From contig NZ_KZ622864.1 of NCBI RefSeq assembly GCF_002893095.1, positions 273,033 through 337,032 on the forward strand: a stretch of 64,000 nucleotides of DNA, in the 5' to 3' direction. The translations under genes and the position numbers were made by a program. The stretch is from Stenotrophomonas sp. VV52 (GTDB lineage: Bacteria; Pseudomonadota; Gammaproteobacteria; Xanthomonadales; Xanthomonadaceae). The stretch's first letter is position 1. Each line of letters starts with the position of its first letter. This document shows positions 7,738 through 17,084 of the stretch, piece by piece. Under the pieces are notes generated by a model that ran no database searches, was not told the origin of the DNA, and saw nothing but the letters and a program-made list of their open reading frames with translations.

Positions 7738-10659
7738 ATGACTTCACGCATCAACGTACTGGGGCAGGCGATCCGCTATGCCCTGGTCGCCGGTACCGCC
7801 GGCCTGGTGGCCGCCCCGGCCATGGCACAGGACGCGCCGAGCCCCACCAACCTGGATCGCATCGAGATCACCGGTTCGCGCATCCGCACCGTTGACGTGG
7901 AGACCGCCCAGCCGGTGTTTGCGATCAGCCGCACCGACATCGAACGCCAGGGCTTCAGCTCGGTGGCGGACATCCTGCAGAACGTCACCGCCATGGGCAG
8001 CCCGACGATCAGCCGCGCCAACGCGCTGACCGCTGGTGAGAATGCCGGCGGTACCTACATCGACATGCGCAACCTGGGCACCCAGCGCACGCTGGTGCTG
8101 GTCAACGGCAAGCGCCTGGGCATCAGCACCTCCGGTTACCAGGACGTGTCCACCCTGCCGGTCTCGGCGGTGGAGCGCATTGAAGTGCTGAAGGACGGCG
8201 CCTCGGCGATCTACGGTTCGGACGCGATGGCCGGCGTGGTCAACATCATCACCCGCAGCAACGTCACCGGCACCACCGTGAACGTCTACCACGGCCAGTA
8301 CAGCGAAGGCGACGGCGCGCGCGACCGTATCGACGCGGTCACCGGCTGGAGCAACGACCGCCTGTCGCTGACCCTGGCGCTGGAGCACTCCGAAGAAGAC
8401 GGCGTGTGGGCCCGCGACCGTGGCTTCAGCCAGTACGGCATGACCGACCGCCACCCGCTGGACTCGAGCAACTGGACCACGATCAGCCAGTACGGCCAGA
8501 TCACCGGCCTGCGCGGCCCCGGCTGCACGGCCACCGCCGGCTGCGGTTACTCGCTCAACCGTGGCAGCGACCCGACCCTGCCGGGCAACTACCACCGCAC
8601 CGACACCACCCCGTTCACCGGTGACGTGAGCAACGCCAACGACCAGATGCACGTGATGTATCCGCTCAAGCGCGACTCGGTGTACTTCGATGGTCGCTTC
8701 GCGATCACCGACAGCATCAACTTCCGCACCGAGCTGGGCTACAACGAGCGCGAGTCGACCCGCCAGATCGCCGGCTACCCGCTGCAGTCCAGCACTGCCG
8801 GCGTTGGTTCGATGTCGATCAACAGCTACTTCAACCCGTTCGGCAACCAGCACGGCTACGCCACCCCGACCGCGGTGGCCTGGAACCGCCGTACCTGGGA
8901 AGTGCCGCGCGTGACCACCAGCGAACTGAAGACCTACCGCGCGGTGGCCTCGTTCGACGGTTCGTTCGACATCGGCGAGCGCTACTTCGACTGGGAAGCG
9001 GGCTACCAGTACAACCGCAACGAACTGGAATCGATCGCCACCGGCAACCTGCACAAGGCGCGCGTCGCCGCCGGCGTCGGCCCGTCGTTCCTGAACACCG
9101 CCACCGGCAAGGTCCAGTGCGGTACCGCCGCCGCGCCGATCGGCTACGACGTGTGCAAGCCGTGGAACCCGCTGGTTCCGTACGGCACCACCGCTGCGGA
9201 CGGCCTGTACGGCAATGCAGAGCTGCAGGCGTGGCTGTTCCCGGAAGAAGTCACCAAGGGCCGCACCACCTCGAAGAACTTCTTCGCCAACATCGCCGGT
9301 TCCATCGTCACCCTGCCGGGCGGCGACATGGGCTTCGCGTTCGGCGTTGAAAGCCGCAAGGAAGACGGCCGCTACACGCCCGATCCGCTGGCCCAGACCG
9401 GTGCCACCACCAACCTGGCCGCAGGCCCGACCGGTGGCGACTACACCGTCAACGAGGCGTACCTGGAACTGAACGTGCCGGTGCTGGCCGACCTGCCGGG
9501 CGCCAAGGAACTGACCTTCAACGGCGCGACCCGCTTCTCCGACTACGACACCTTCGGCAACACGCTCAACAGCAAGTTCGGCTTCAAGTGGAAGCCGATC
9601 GATTCGCTGATGGTGCGCGGCACCTGGGCCGAGGGCTTCCGCGCCCCGACCATCAACGACCTGTTCGGTGGCGGTTCGGAAACCTTCGCCCAGTTCAGCG
9701 ATCCGTGCGACACCGTGTTCGGTTCTTCGCGCACCAGCGCCGAAGTGCGCGCCCGCTGCTCGCGTGACATCGCCAACGCCGCCACGTTCCGCCAGCTGCG
9801 CCAGGGCGGCACGCCGGTGACCGTGGCCACCGACGCCACCCCGGTGCCGTTCACCAGCGGCTCGAACCCGGACCTGACCCCGGAAACCTCCAAGAGCAAG
9901 ACGCTGGGCCTGGTCTGGAGCCCCGGCTTCATCCAGAACTTCAACGCCTCGCTGGACTGGTGGAAGATCCGCATCGACAACACCATCATTGCCGATACGC
10001 CTTCCCAGATCCTGATCGACTGCTATGAGCAGGGCATCGACGCACGCTGCACCCGCTTCGATCGCGACCCGGTCACCGGCATCGTCACCAACCTGAAGTT
10101 CGGCAACCGCAACGCCGGTTTCCTGGAAACCGAAGGTTACGACCTGGACCTGAGCTACCGCCTGGATACCGCGTTCGGCAAGTTCTCGCTGAACTCGGCC
10201 ACCACCTACGTGTCCAGCAACATCTACCGTTCGACCAACGACGCCAGCGTCGTCCCGACCACCACCAACGGCATCGGCAGCGGCTTCCGCGTCCGTTCCA
10301 ACCTGGTGCTGGGCTGGGACCGCGAAGACTTCGGCATGAGCTGGACCGCGCGTTACTACTCCGGGGTGAAGGAACAGTGCGCCAACATCGCCCTGTACCC
10401 GGAAGAGTGCTCGGATCCGAACCAGTACGCCCCGTGGTACAAGGGGTCGCGCAACTACAACGAGCGCGGCTCGGTCACCTTCCACGACGTGCAGTTCCGC
10501 TACAACCTGCCGTGGGACGGCACCGTGTCGGTCGGCGCCAACAACGTGTTCGACCGTCTGGGCCCGATCATGTACAGCAAGCCGAACTCGGCCTTCTCGT
10601 ACTACGGCGGCTACGACATCGGCCGCGTGATCTACATGAAGTACCAGCAGCGCTTCTGA
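7738..10659 (+). CDS. TonB-dependent outer-membrane receptor
   Basis: A 973-residue energised outer-membrane transporter. It has a signal peptide ending PAMAQ, a possible TonB box in LDRIEITGSRI, then a plug domain (SVADILQNVT, NLGTQRTLVLVNGKRLG, VERIEVLKDGASAIYGSDAMAGVVNIITR). A long beta-barrel follows with the receptor signature (MVRGTWAEGFRAPTINDLF) and a final Phe after YMKYQQR. There is no N-terminal STN domain, so it is not expected to signal through an anti-sigma factor. The receptor stands alone, with no transport or hydrolase gene beside it, so the substrate cannot be assigned. Confidence 0.95.
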   Translation: MTSRINVLGQAIRYALVAGTAGLVAAPAMAQDAPSPTNLDRIEITGSRIRTVDVETAQPVFAISRTDIERQGFSSVADILQNVTAMGSPTISRANALTAGENAGGTYIDMRNLGTQRTLVLVNGKRLGISTSGYQDVSTLPVSAVERIEVLKDGASAIYGSDAMAGVVNIITRSNVTGTTVNVYHGQYSEGDGARDRIDAVTGWSNDRLSLTLALEHSEEDGVWARDRGFSQYGMTDRHPLDSSNWTTISQYGQITGLRGPGCTATAGCGYSLNRGSDPTLPGNYHRTDTTPFTGDVSNANDQMHVMYPLKRDSVYFDGRFAITDSINFRTELGYNERESTRQIAGYPLQSSTAGVGSMSINSYFNPFGNQHGYATPTAVAWNRRTWEVPRVTTSELKTYRAVASFDGSFDIGERYFDWEAGYQYNRNELESIATGNLHKARVAAGVGPSFLNTATGKVQCGTAAAPIGYDVCKPWNPLVPYGTTAADGLYGNAELQAWLFPEEVTKGRTTSKNFFANIAGSIVTLPGGDMGFAFGVESRKEDGRYTPDPLAQTGATTNLAAGPTGGDYTVNEAYLELNVPVLADLPGAKELTFNGATRFSDYDTFGNTLNSKFGFKWKPIDSLMVRGTWAEGFRAPTINDLFGGGSETFAQFSDPCDTVFGSSRTSAEVRARCSRDIANAATFRQLRQGGTPVTVATDATPVPFTSGSNPDLTPETSKSKTLGLVWSPGFIQNFNASLDWWKIRIDNTIIADTPSQILIDCYEQGIDARCTRFDRDPVTGIVTNLKFGNRNAGFLETEGYDLDLSYRLDTAFGKFSLNSATTYVSSNIYRSTNDASVVPTTTNGIGSGFRVRSNLVLGWDREDFGMSWTARYYSGVKEQCANIALYPEECSDPNQYAPWYKGSRNYNERGSVTFHDVQFRYNLPWDGTVSVGANNVFDRLGPIMYSKPNSAFSYYGGYDIGRVIYMKYQQRF

Positions 10660-10686
10660 TCGCCCCCCCGCGGGTGATGGAACATG

Positions 10687-10716
10687 ACCACGGCCCTTCG
10701 GGGCCGTGGTTTTTTT
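10687..10716 (+). terminator. Intrinsic terminator after TonB receptor
   Basis: A 10-bp stem (ACCACGGCCC / GGGCCGTGGT) with a TTCG loop is followed by an uninterrupted T run, 28 bp after the receptor stop. Confidence 0.92.
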
Positions 10717-10806
10717 GTGCCCGGTCACGGCGTCATCTGCTGGTCATGGCCGCGTCATGTCGGCTACATCGCCGCCCGCGAGCATGCGCCAAACCGGGAG
10801 GTTCCC

Positions 10807-11943
10807 ATGCGCTACGCGATCGTCACCGAAACGTATCCCCCCGAAGTCAACGGCGTCGCCCTGACCGTACAGGGCCTGGAGCAGGGACTGCGCGCGGCCG
10901 GGCACGAGGTGGACCTGGTCCGCCCGCGCCAGGGCGATGAGACCGACGCCGGCGGCGCGCTGCTGGTACAGGGCGCGGGCCTGCCGCGCTACCCCGGGCT
11001 GCGTTTCGGCCTGCCGGCCCCCAAGCGGCTGGCCCGGCAGTGGCAACAGCAGCGGCCCGATGCGATCTACATCGCCACCGAGGGCCCGCTGGGCTGGTCG
11101 GCGCTGCGCACCGCGCGGCGGCTGGGCATTCCGGTGGCCACCGGCTTCCACACCCGCTTCGACGAGTACCTGCCCGACTACGGCGTGGCCTGGCTGCAGG
11201 CCGCCGCACTGCGCTGGATGCGCCGCTTCCACAACCAGGCCGACGCGACCCTGGTGCCGACCCAGGAGCTGCAGCAGTTCCTGGCCGGCCAGGGCTTCGA
11301 TCGGGTCCGCCTGCTCGCGCGCGCGGTGGACAGCAGCCAGTTCGAGCCGACGCGGCGCGACCCGGCGCTGCGCGAGGAATGGGGCATCGACGGCACCGGC
11401 TTTGCCGCGATCTACGTCGGCCGCATTGCCGCAGAAAAGAACCTGGCGCTGGCGGTGAAGGCCTTCCGCCGCCTGCAGCAGGTGCGCCCCAAGGCGCGCT
11501 TCGTGTGGGTTGGCGACGGCCCGGCGCGCGGGAAGCTGGCGCATGAAAACCCGGATTTCATCTTCTGCGGGGTGCAGCGCGGCGACGCGCTGGCCCGGCA
11601 CTTCGCCAGTGGCGACCTGTTCCTGTTCCCCAGCCGCAGCGAGACCTTTGGCAATGTCACCCTGGAAGCAATGGCGAGCGGCGTGACCACGGTCGCCTTC
11701 GATTACGGTGCCGCGCGCGAGCACCTGCGCACCGATGAAACCGGCGTGGCGGTTGACGACGATGCCGCCTTCGTCGACGCCGCCGTGCGCCTGGCCGGCG
11801 ATGATGCCGCGCGCGAACGCCTGGGCCGCAACGCCGCCGTGGCGATGCAGCGACTGCATCCGCAGCAGGTGGTGGCCGAGTTCGAGGCCCTCCTTGCCGA
11901 ACTGGCCCACGCCCGGAGGCCGCATGCGGACCACGCCGCTTGA
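10807..11943 (+). CDS. GT4 family glycosyltransferase, mannosyltransferase-like
   Basis: A 378-residue retaining glycosyltransferase of GT-B fold. The N domain opens MRYAIVTETYPPEVNGVA with a glycine-rich donor loop. The C domain has AAIYVGRIAAEKNLAL and the EX7E motif in SETFGNVTLEAMASG. It resembles GDP-mannose-dependent alpha-mannosyltransferases that modify lipids, but neither donor nor acceptor can be proven from sequence. The start at 10807 follows GGGAGGTTCCC, a good ribosome site; the longer frame upstream would overlap the terminator. Its last 20 bp overlap a PAP2 phosphatase gene, suggesting a shared lipid-linked pathway. Confidence 0.9.
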   Translation: MRYAIVTETYPPEVNGVALTVQGLEQGLRAAGHEVDLVRPRQGDETDAGGALLVQGAGLPRYPGLRFGLPAPKRLARQWQQQRPDAIYIATEGPLGWSALRTARRLGIPVATGFHTRFDEYLPDYGVAWLQAAALRWMRRFHNQADATLVPTQELQQFLAGQGFDRVRLLARAVDSSQFEPTRRDPALREEWGIDGTGFAAIYVGRIAAEKNLALAVKAFRRLQQVRPKARFVWVGDGPARGKLAHENPDFIFCGVQRGDALARHFASGDLFLFPSRSETFGNVTLEAMASGVTTVAFDYGAAREHLRTDETGVAVDDDAAFVDAAVRLAGDDAARERLGRNAAVAMQRLHPQQVVAEFEALLAELAHARRPHADHAA

Positions 11944-12463
11944 GGCCCTGCGCGGGCGCGAAACCCGCCTCTGCCGCCGCGCCAACCACTATTGCCGGCA
12001 CCGTCGGGTGCGCCGTGCATTCGCGGTGGTCAGCCGGCTCGGCGACGGGGTGTTCTGGTATGCCCTGATGGGCGCGCTGGTGCTGGTCGACGGTTTCGAC
12101 GGCCTGCGCGCGTCGCTGCACATGGCGGCCACCGGGTTGATGGCGCTGCTGCTGTACAAGGGCCTGAAGCGCTGGACGAGGCGTCCGCGGCCCTACGCGG
12201 CCGACCTGCGGATCCGCGCCTGGGTGGCGCCGCTGGACGAGTTCAGCTTCCCGTCCGGGCATACGTTGCACGCGGTGTCGTTCACCATCGTGGCGCTGGC
12301 GTACTACCCGTGGCTGGCCCCGCTCCTGGTGCCGTTCACGGCTGCGGTCGGCGTATCGCGGGTGGTGTTGGGATTGCACTACCCCAGTGACGTGCTGGCG
12401 GCGACGGCCATAGCCACGGCCTTGGCGGGTGCGAGCCTGCAATGGTTGCCTTTGCCGGTTTGA
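11924..12463 (+). CDS. PAP2 family membrane phosphatase
   Basis: A 179-residue integral membrane phosphatase of the type-2 phosphatidic acid phosphatase superfamily. All three active-site motifs are present in order: KGLKRWTRRPRP, FPSGHT and SRVVLGLHYPSDV. Several hydrophobic helices lie between them. The ATG at 11924 has GGAGG six bases upstream and lies inside the end of the glycosyltransferase gene, indicating coupled translation. Likely substrates are a lipid phosphate, undecaprenyl diphosphate or a product of the upstream transferase; the choice is not decided by sequence. Confidence 0.9.
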   Translation: MRTTPLEALRGRETRLCRRANHYCRHRRVRRAFAVVSRLGDGVFWYALMGALVLVDGFDGLRASLHMAATGLMALLLYKGLKRWTRRPRPYAADLRIRAWVAPLDEFSFPSGHTLHAVSFTIVALAYYPWLAPLLVPFTAAVGVSRVVLGLHYPSDVLAATAIATALAGASLQWLPLPV

Positions 12464-12484
12464 TAACCGAATACAATGCGTGGC

Positions 12485-13225
12485 ATGACCACGCTGTTCA
12501 TTTCCGATTTGCACCTGGACCCCAGCCGTCCAGCCATCACCGAGCTGTTCCTGGCGTTCCTGCAGCGCGAGGCGATGCAGGCCGACGCCCTGTACATCCT
12601 CGGCGACCTGTTCGAGGCCTGGATCGGCGATGACACGCCCTCGCCCGCCGCCGACGCGGTGGCCGACGCACTCAAGGCGGTGTCTGCAGCCGGGGTGCCG
12701 GTGTACTTCATCCGGGGCAACCGCGATTTCCTGGTCGGCGACGACTACGCGCGCCGCGCCGGATTCCGGATCCTGCCCGACCCCAGCGTGATCGACCTGT
12801 GCGGCCAGCCGGTGCTGCTCCAGCACGGCGACCTGCTGTGCACCGACGACGTGGCCTACCAGCAGTTCCGCGCGCAGACCCGCGACCCGGTGTTCCAGGC
12901 GCAGTTCCTGGCGCAGCCGCTGGCCGCGCGCATCGCCTTCGCACAGAAGGCGCGCGATGCCAGCCAGGCCCGCCAGTCGGAAATGAAGCAGGGCGACCGC
13001 GCCACCTTCGAGACCGTCACCGACGTCGCCCCGGACGAGGTCACCGCCACCTTCGTGCGGCATGGCGTGGACACCATGATCCACGGCCACACCCACCGCC
13101 CTGCCATCCACACCCTGCAGGCCGGTGGCCGCAGCTGCACGCGCATCGTGCTCGGCGACTGGTACGAACAGGGTTCGGTACTGCGCGTCACGCCACAGGG
13201 CTGGACCCTGGACGCGTTGGCCTGA
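12485..13225 (+). CDS. lpxH: UDP-2,3-diacylglucosamine diphosphatase LpxH
   Basis: Peripheral inner-membrane hydrolase that cleaves UDP-2,3-diacylglucosamine to lipid X in lipid A synthesis. The 246 residues match the family (about 240). Calcineurin-like metal motifs are [26 protein letters not shown] and HGHTHRP. I chose ATG 12485 (MTTLFISD) because E. coli LpxH begins the same way; an in-frame ATG at 12476 would add three residues. A TACAAT at 12472 could be a -10 box giving a nearly leaderless message. Confidence 0.95.
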   Translation: MTTLFISDLHLDPSRPAITELFLAFLQREAMQADALYILGDLFEAWIGDDTPSPAADAVADALKAVSAAGVPVYFIRGNRDFLVGDDYARRAGFRILPDPSVIDLCGQPVLLQHGDLLCTDDVAYQQFRAQTRDPVFQAQFLAQPLAARIAFAQKARDASQARQSEMKQGDRATFETVTDVAPDEVTATFVRHGVDTMIHGHTHRPAIHTLQAGGRSCTRIVLGDWYEQGSVLRVTPQGWTLDALA

Positions 13226-13244
13226 CGCGCAGCCCGGGAGTCCG

Positions 13245-14501
13245 TTACCGGAACGCGGCGACCGCCGCCTTGGTGTTGACCAGCACGCGCTGGTTGTCCG
13301 CGCTCGAGGCGCTGCCCATCGGCACCCCGTTGTAGCTGATGTTGGGGTTGGACCAGAAGTTCAGGCGCGGGCAGCCCGAGGTGCAGTCGTAGGCCATGAT
13401 GGTGCGCCAGCGCGCGCCGCTGGCCGGCTGGTAGCGATACCCGTGGCCATACGCATACGGCGTGGTGCTGGAGTCGGTGGCGATATCGTGCCGGGCGCTC
13501 TGCAGGTGGCCGATCTCATGCGCGAACGAGTAGTAGCCCGTGGCGCAGTCCCAGTACACCGCCGCGAACGCGCTGGACGCGGTCGAACCGATTCCCGACG
13601 CCAGCCCGCAGTAGCTGCTGTTGTTGAGGATCAACACCGCCACGTCCGCCGCCGTGCTGTTGCGGGTGGTGTGGATCGCATCCATGTAGCCATCATTGGT
13701 GGAGCGGAAGCGCGCCAGGTCGGTGCTGAAGTTGCCGGTCTCGGTATACGCCACGGCCTGGTACCCGGCCAGCTGCATGGTGATGCCCACGTTGCTGTTG
13801 GTGTAGCCCTGGTTGGACTCGGCCACCGCCAGCTGCACCAGCTGCTGCATGTTGCCGCCGTAGGCACTCACCGCTGCATTGGTGGCGGCCACCAGCACGC
13901 GGATGGTGGCCGGGCTGCCCGACGACGCGGCCGCGATGCCGGCACGGTCGCTGGCCGGCATCTCGATCTTCGGCAGCGTGTTGTAGTCGGCCGGATGCTC
14001 AGCCGGCATCCGCGACTCGTCGACCTGGACCAGCACGTGGCGGCCATCGCTGAGCGGGCGCAACCGGTACAACGTGCCGTTCCTGCGGATCGATCCGGTC
14101 ACCGTCCCGCCGGACTGCACCAGGATCACCGAATTGCCCGGGTCATTGCCGTCCGCCTGGCGGGTCAGCTTCGATCCCGCATCCCGCAGGCTGCCGTACC
14201 AGATGCTGCCGCCATCGGGGAGATTCTCGACCCGCTGTTGCAGTGCCTGCACCGGCGTGCCCAGCAGCTCGAACTCCAGCTGGCGCTGGCCGGCCACCAC
14301 CGCGCCTGCATCGACCCGGACTTCCTGCACCGCCGCCGTGGACGGTGCCGCCAGCACCGCCTGCGCGGCCGGCTGGCTGGCCGCACTGGCACGGCTCAAC
14401 ACCGTGACCGGCGCGAACAGGGGCGCGGCCGCCGCCGTGCCGACGGTGGCCAGGAACAGCGTGATCGCAACTGCGGTCTTTCTCATCGGACTGGACATCA
14501 T
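13245..14501 (-). CDS. Secreted zinc metalloprotease, metzincin, M72 (peptidyl-Asp) type
   Basis: A 418-residue exported protease. The signal peptide is MRKTAVAITLFLATVGTAAA, followed by a prodomain of about 170 residues and a C-terminal catalytic domain. The zinc motif at about residues 328-339 reads HEIGHLQSARHD, the metzincin HExxHxxxxxHD pattern; the glycine usual at position 8 is serine here. A downstream IMAYDC fits the Met-turn. Cysteines (YCGLA, WDCATGY, DCTSGC) suggest disulfides. The AGAGAGGCG ribosome site precedes the ATG pair at 14501/14498. The gene converges on lpxH. The M72 label rests on remembered family motifs; another reprolysin-like family is possible. Confidence 0.75.
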   Translation of the reverse strand: MMSSPMRKTAVAITLFLATVGTAAAAPLFAPVTVLSRASAASQPAAQAVLAAPSTAAVQEVRVDAGAVVAGQRQLEFELLGTPVQALQQRVENLPDGGSIWYGSLRDAGSKLTRQADGNDPGNSVILVQSGGTVTGSIRRNGTLYRLRPLSDGRHVLVQVDESRMPAEHPADYNTLPKIEMPASDRAGIAAASSGSPATIRVLVAATNAAVSAYGGNMQQLVQLAVAESNQGYTNSNVGITMQLAGYQAVAYTETGNFSTDLARFRSTNDGYMDAIHTTRNSTAADVAVLILNNSSYCGLASGIGSTASSAFAAVYWDCATGYYSFAHEIGHLQSARHDIATDSSTTPYAYGHGYRYQPASGARWRTIMAYDCTSGCPRLNFWSNPNISYNGVPMGSASSADNQRVLVNTKAAVAAFR

Positions 14502-14717
14502 GTCGCCTCTCTATGAGTGAACTTCAGTAAGGAACGTGTTCGCACTGCCACCCCTGTCAGCAGGCGTGACCATCTGGCGCCAATGGGTCGCGTGAATTCA
14601 ATAGAGGCCCTCGATCACATCTCGGAACTGTGACCCCGACCCGAAGCGGTTCAGTTACGTCGCGCTCGTGTCGTTTTCGCGCTACCTTTGGCCTGCATCG
14701 ACAGGGGACACCGAGGC

Positions 14718-16205
14718 ATGGCTGGGCATCCCGATCCGACCACTCCCGTGCCGGTCACGCTGCAGATCGGCCTGTTCTTCGACGGCACCCGCAACAACGC
14801 CGACAACCTGCGGCACGCATCGCGTCCCGCCGGCCGCACCGCCCCCGCCCCGCTCGCACCGGCGCCGGCCGTGCTCGCCGACGACGCCTCACCCTACCAG
14901 AGCCGCCTGACCAGCAGTTTCAGCAACGGCCTGACCAACATCGCGCGCCTGCATGCGCTCTACCCCGACCACCGCAATGGCGCGGCGTCCACGCCCGGCC
15001 TGCTGTCGCTGGCGATCTACATCGAAGGCGCCGGCACCCGCACCGGCAAGGACGACGACCTGATGGGCCTGGCCTTCGGCATCGGCGCCACCGGTGTGAA
15101 GGCCAAGGTCCACCAGGCGCTCGACGTGCGCCTGCCCGAAGCCCTGCGCGCCCTCGCCCGGACCCTGCCCACGCATCTCCTCGGCCGCGTACGCCTGGAC
15201 CTGTTCGGTTTCTCGCGCGGCGCCGCCTCCGCCCGCGACGCGGTCAACCGCCTCAACGCCGCCGACGGCCGCAGCTGGCTGCAGGAACAACTGCGACGCA
15301 CCGGCTGGACCGCCGCCGCCACCGCAACCGCCCGCCCGGTGCGCTTCGTCGACCTGTTCGACACCGTGGTCGCCATCGATGCCCGGCAGCGCGACGAACT
15401 CCCCCGCGTGGTGCTCGCCCCCGGCTGCGCCGACAAGGTCGTGCAGGTCGTCGCCCGCGACGAACACCGCCACTACTTCGCACTCACCACCGTCGCACCG
15501 GCGCATGAAGAAATCGCCCTGCCCGGCGTCCACGCCAACATCGGCGGCGGCTACGACCAGCGCATCGAAGGACCGAAACTGCTGACCCGCCCGCAGGGAC
15601 AACGCCTGCGCAATCACGGCGTGCCCGATACCACCGCCCCACCACTCACCGTACTCCAGGCCACCCAGGTGTACGCGCGCGTCCAGGCCGACTGCCGACG
15701 CTGGCAGGCCGCGCTCGGACTGGATGACGCCAGCATCTGGGTCGACGTATGGCACCGCTGGCAGCAGATGCGCATGGCCGGCAGCGACAGCGTGCTGCCG
15801 CAGTGGGTGCTGTTCGCGCATGCCGCCGTGGTGCTCAGGCGCGAGATCGACTGGCGTTACCAGTTGATCGCACTGCGCCTGGTGCATGCACGCGCCGCAG
15901 CGGCGGGCGTGGTGTGGGCGCGCACGCCGGATGCCGATCCGGCATTGGCGTTGCCGATGGAACTGCAGCCGATTGCCACGCGCCTGGTGGCCGGGCAGGC
16001 ATTGGATGCCGCGCAGGAAACGTTGTTGCGACAGCGCTACCTGATGCAGTCCGCGCATTGGAATTTCGATGCGCTGGGCGACACCGCGTTGTTGTATGCA
16101 GCGGACGAGGCCACGCGGGAACTGCCGTATCGGCCAGGGCCGGGATTGTTTTACATCAACCGGCCAACGGACGATGGGAAACGCGTGGTGCTGGGGAACG
16201 TTTGA
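14718..16205 (+). CDS. DUF2235 alpha/beta hydrolase, Tle1-like phospholipase family
   Basis: A 495-residue protein beginning with the DUF2235 signature IGLFFDGTRNN about 17 residues in. The nucleophile elbow is GFSRG near residue 164. Asp-rich DLFDTVVAID and the GVHANIGGGYD block near 270 are typical of Tle1-type lipases secreted by type VI systems. No VgrG, PAAR, immunity or secretion gene is nearby, so an effector role is speculative. I preferred ATG 14718 because GAGG and AGGGGA lie upstream, whereas ATG 14688 has none. The 3' end uses more TTG and GTA codons than the rest, perhaps a different history. Confidence 0.75.
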   Translation: MAGHPDPTTPVPVTLQIGLFFDGTRNNADNLRHASRPAGRTAPAPLAPAPAVLADDASPYQSRLTSSFSNGLTNIARLHALYPDHRNGAASTPGLLSLAIYIEGAGTRTGKDDDLMGLAFGIGATGVKAKVHQALDVRLPEALRALARTLPTHLLGRVRLDLFGFSRGAASARDAVNRLNAADGRSWLQEQLRRTGWTAAATATARPVRFVDLFDTVVAIDARQRDELPRVVLAPGCADKVVQVVARDEHRHYFALTTVAPAHEEIALPGVHANIGGGYDQRIEGPKLLTRPQGQRLRNHGVPDTTAPPLTVLQATQVYARVQADCRRWQAALGLDDASIWVDVWHRWQQMRMAGSDSVLPQWVLFAHAAVVLRREIDWRYQLIALRLVHARAAAAGVVWARTPDADPALALPMELQPIATRLVAGQALDAAQETLLRQRYLMQSAHWNFDALGDTALLYAADEATRELPYRPGPGLFYINRPTDDGKRVVLGNV

Positions 16206-16216
16206 AGGGTGGATGC

Positions 16217-16239
16217 AGCCACGCAGGGCGTGGCTCTAC
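16217..16239 (-). repeat. GTAG palindrome overlapping the DUF455 stop codon
   Basis: AGCCACGC/GCGTGGCT stem ending CTAC on the plus strand (GTAG on the minus strand). Bases 16236-16238 are also the TAG stop of the minus-strand DUF455 gene. Confidence 0.65.
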
Positions 16240-17075
16240 CGGCGGGTCGCCTGCTCCAGCAGATCCGCCATTTCCTCTTCGTCGAACCCCGCCAGCAAAC
16301 GTGCTTCCAGATTGAACGGACCATTGAGATAACCGCCCGCGTGTTCCTTCAACAGCGCGATGAACCGAGCGCGAGGCTCCACCCCTTCGCGCGCACAGTA
16401 CCAGCGGTACCACCGCGTCCCCGCCGCGACATGCGCCACCTCTTCGCGCAGGATGATCTCCAGCACATCGGCGGTCGCGTGGTCGTTGGATGAGCGCAGC
16501 TTGGTGATCATCCCCGGCGTCACGTCCAGCCCGCGCGCCTCCAGCACGCGTGGCACCAGCGCCATCCGCGCCAGGCCATCGTGCGCCGTTTTCTCGCACA
16601 TCTCCCACAGCCCGTTGTGCGCCGCGAAATCGCCGTAGTCGAATCCGTACGCCTGCAACCGCTCGCGCAGCAGCAGGAAATGGCGCGACTCATCGTCGGC
16701 CACCCCCACCCAGTCCGCATGGAACGACGACGGCAGCCCCCGGAAGCGGTACACCGCATCCCAGGCCAGATCGATCGCATTGAGCTCGATGTGCGCGATC
16801 GCGTGGATGAACGCCGCACGCCCTTCCGCATTGCCCAACCCACGCCGCGGTACCTCGCGCGGATGCACCAGCCGCAGCTGCGCTGGCCGACCCGGCATCC
16901 GGATCGGCTCCGGCATCGGTGCGTCCGCCGCCAGCTTCAACTGCCCCGCCCGATACTGCCCGGCGTACTCCCGCGTCAGCGCCACCTTGCGCAGCGGATC
17001 GGCTTCCGCCATGCACTGCTGCGCCGCGCGCAGCAGGTCACCGGCCGCCGCATCCTGCAGCACGCTCGCACTCAC
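16236..17075 (-). CDS. DUF455 ferritin-like protein
   Basis: A 279-residue cytoplasmic protein with a ferritin-like helical bundle. Candidate metal ligands are in HAIAHIELNAIDLAWD, DDESRHFLLL and LREEVAHVAAG, an E/H pattern seen in diiron proteins. The cellular role of DUF455 is not established. It starts with GTG at 17075, nine bases after the purF stop, so it is probably the last gene of the purine/folate operon. Its TAG stop lies in a GTAG palindrome. Confidence 0.82.
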   Translation of the reverse strand: MSASVLQDAAAGDLLRAAQQCMAEADPLRKVALTREYAGQYRAGQLKLAADAPMPEPIRMPGRPAQLRLVHPREVPRRGLGNAEGRAAFIHAIAHIELNAIDLAWDAVYRFRGLPSSFHADWVGVADDESRHFLLLRERLQAYGFDYGDFAAHNGLWEMCEKTAHDGLARMALVPRVLEARGLDVTPGMITKLRSSNDHATADVLEIILREEVAHVAAGTRWYRWYCAREGVEPRARFIALLKEHAGGYLNGPFNLEARLLAGFDEEEMADLLEQATRR

Positions 17076-17084
17076 CGCCCGCCC

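Noticed and set aside
7744..10728. 994-residue open frame opposite the TonB receptor
   Set aside because: It mirrors the receptor gene in a GC-rich genome, has no ribosome site and shows the His/Val/Gly-rich composition typical of antisense shadow frames.
12472..12485. TACAAT as a promoter for a leaderless lpxH
   Set aside because: No -35 box at proper spacing and the gene may be read from upstream; kept only as a remark in the gene entry.
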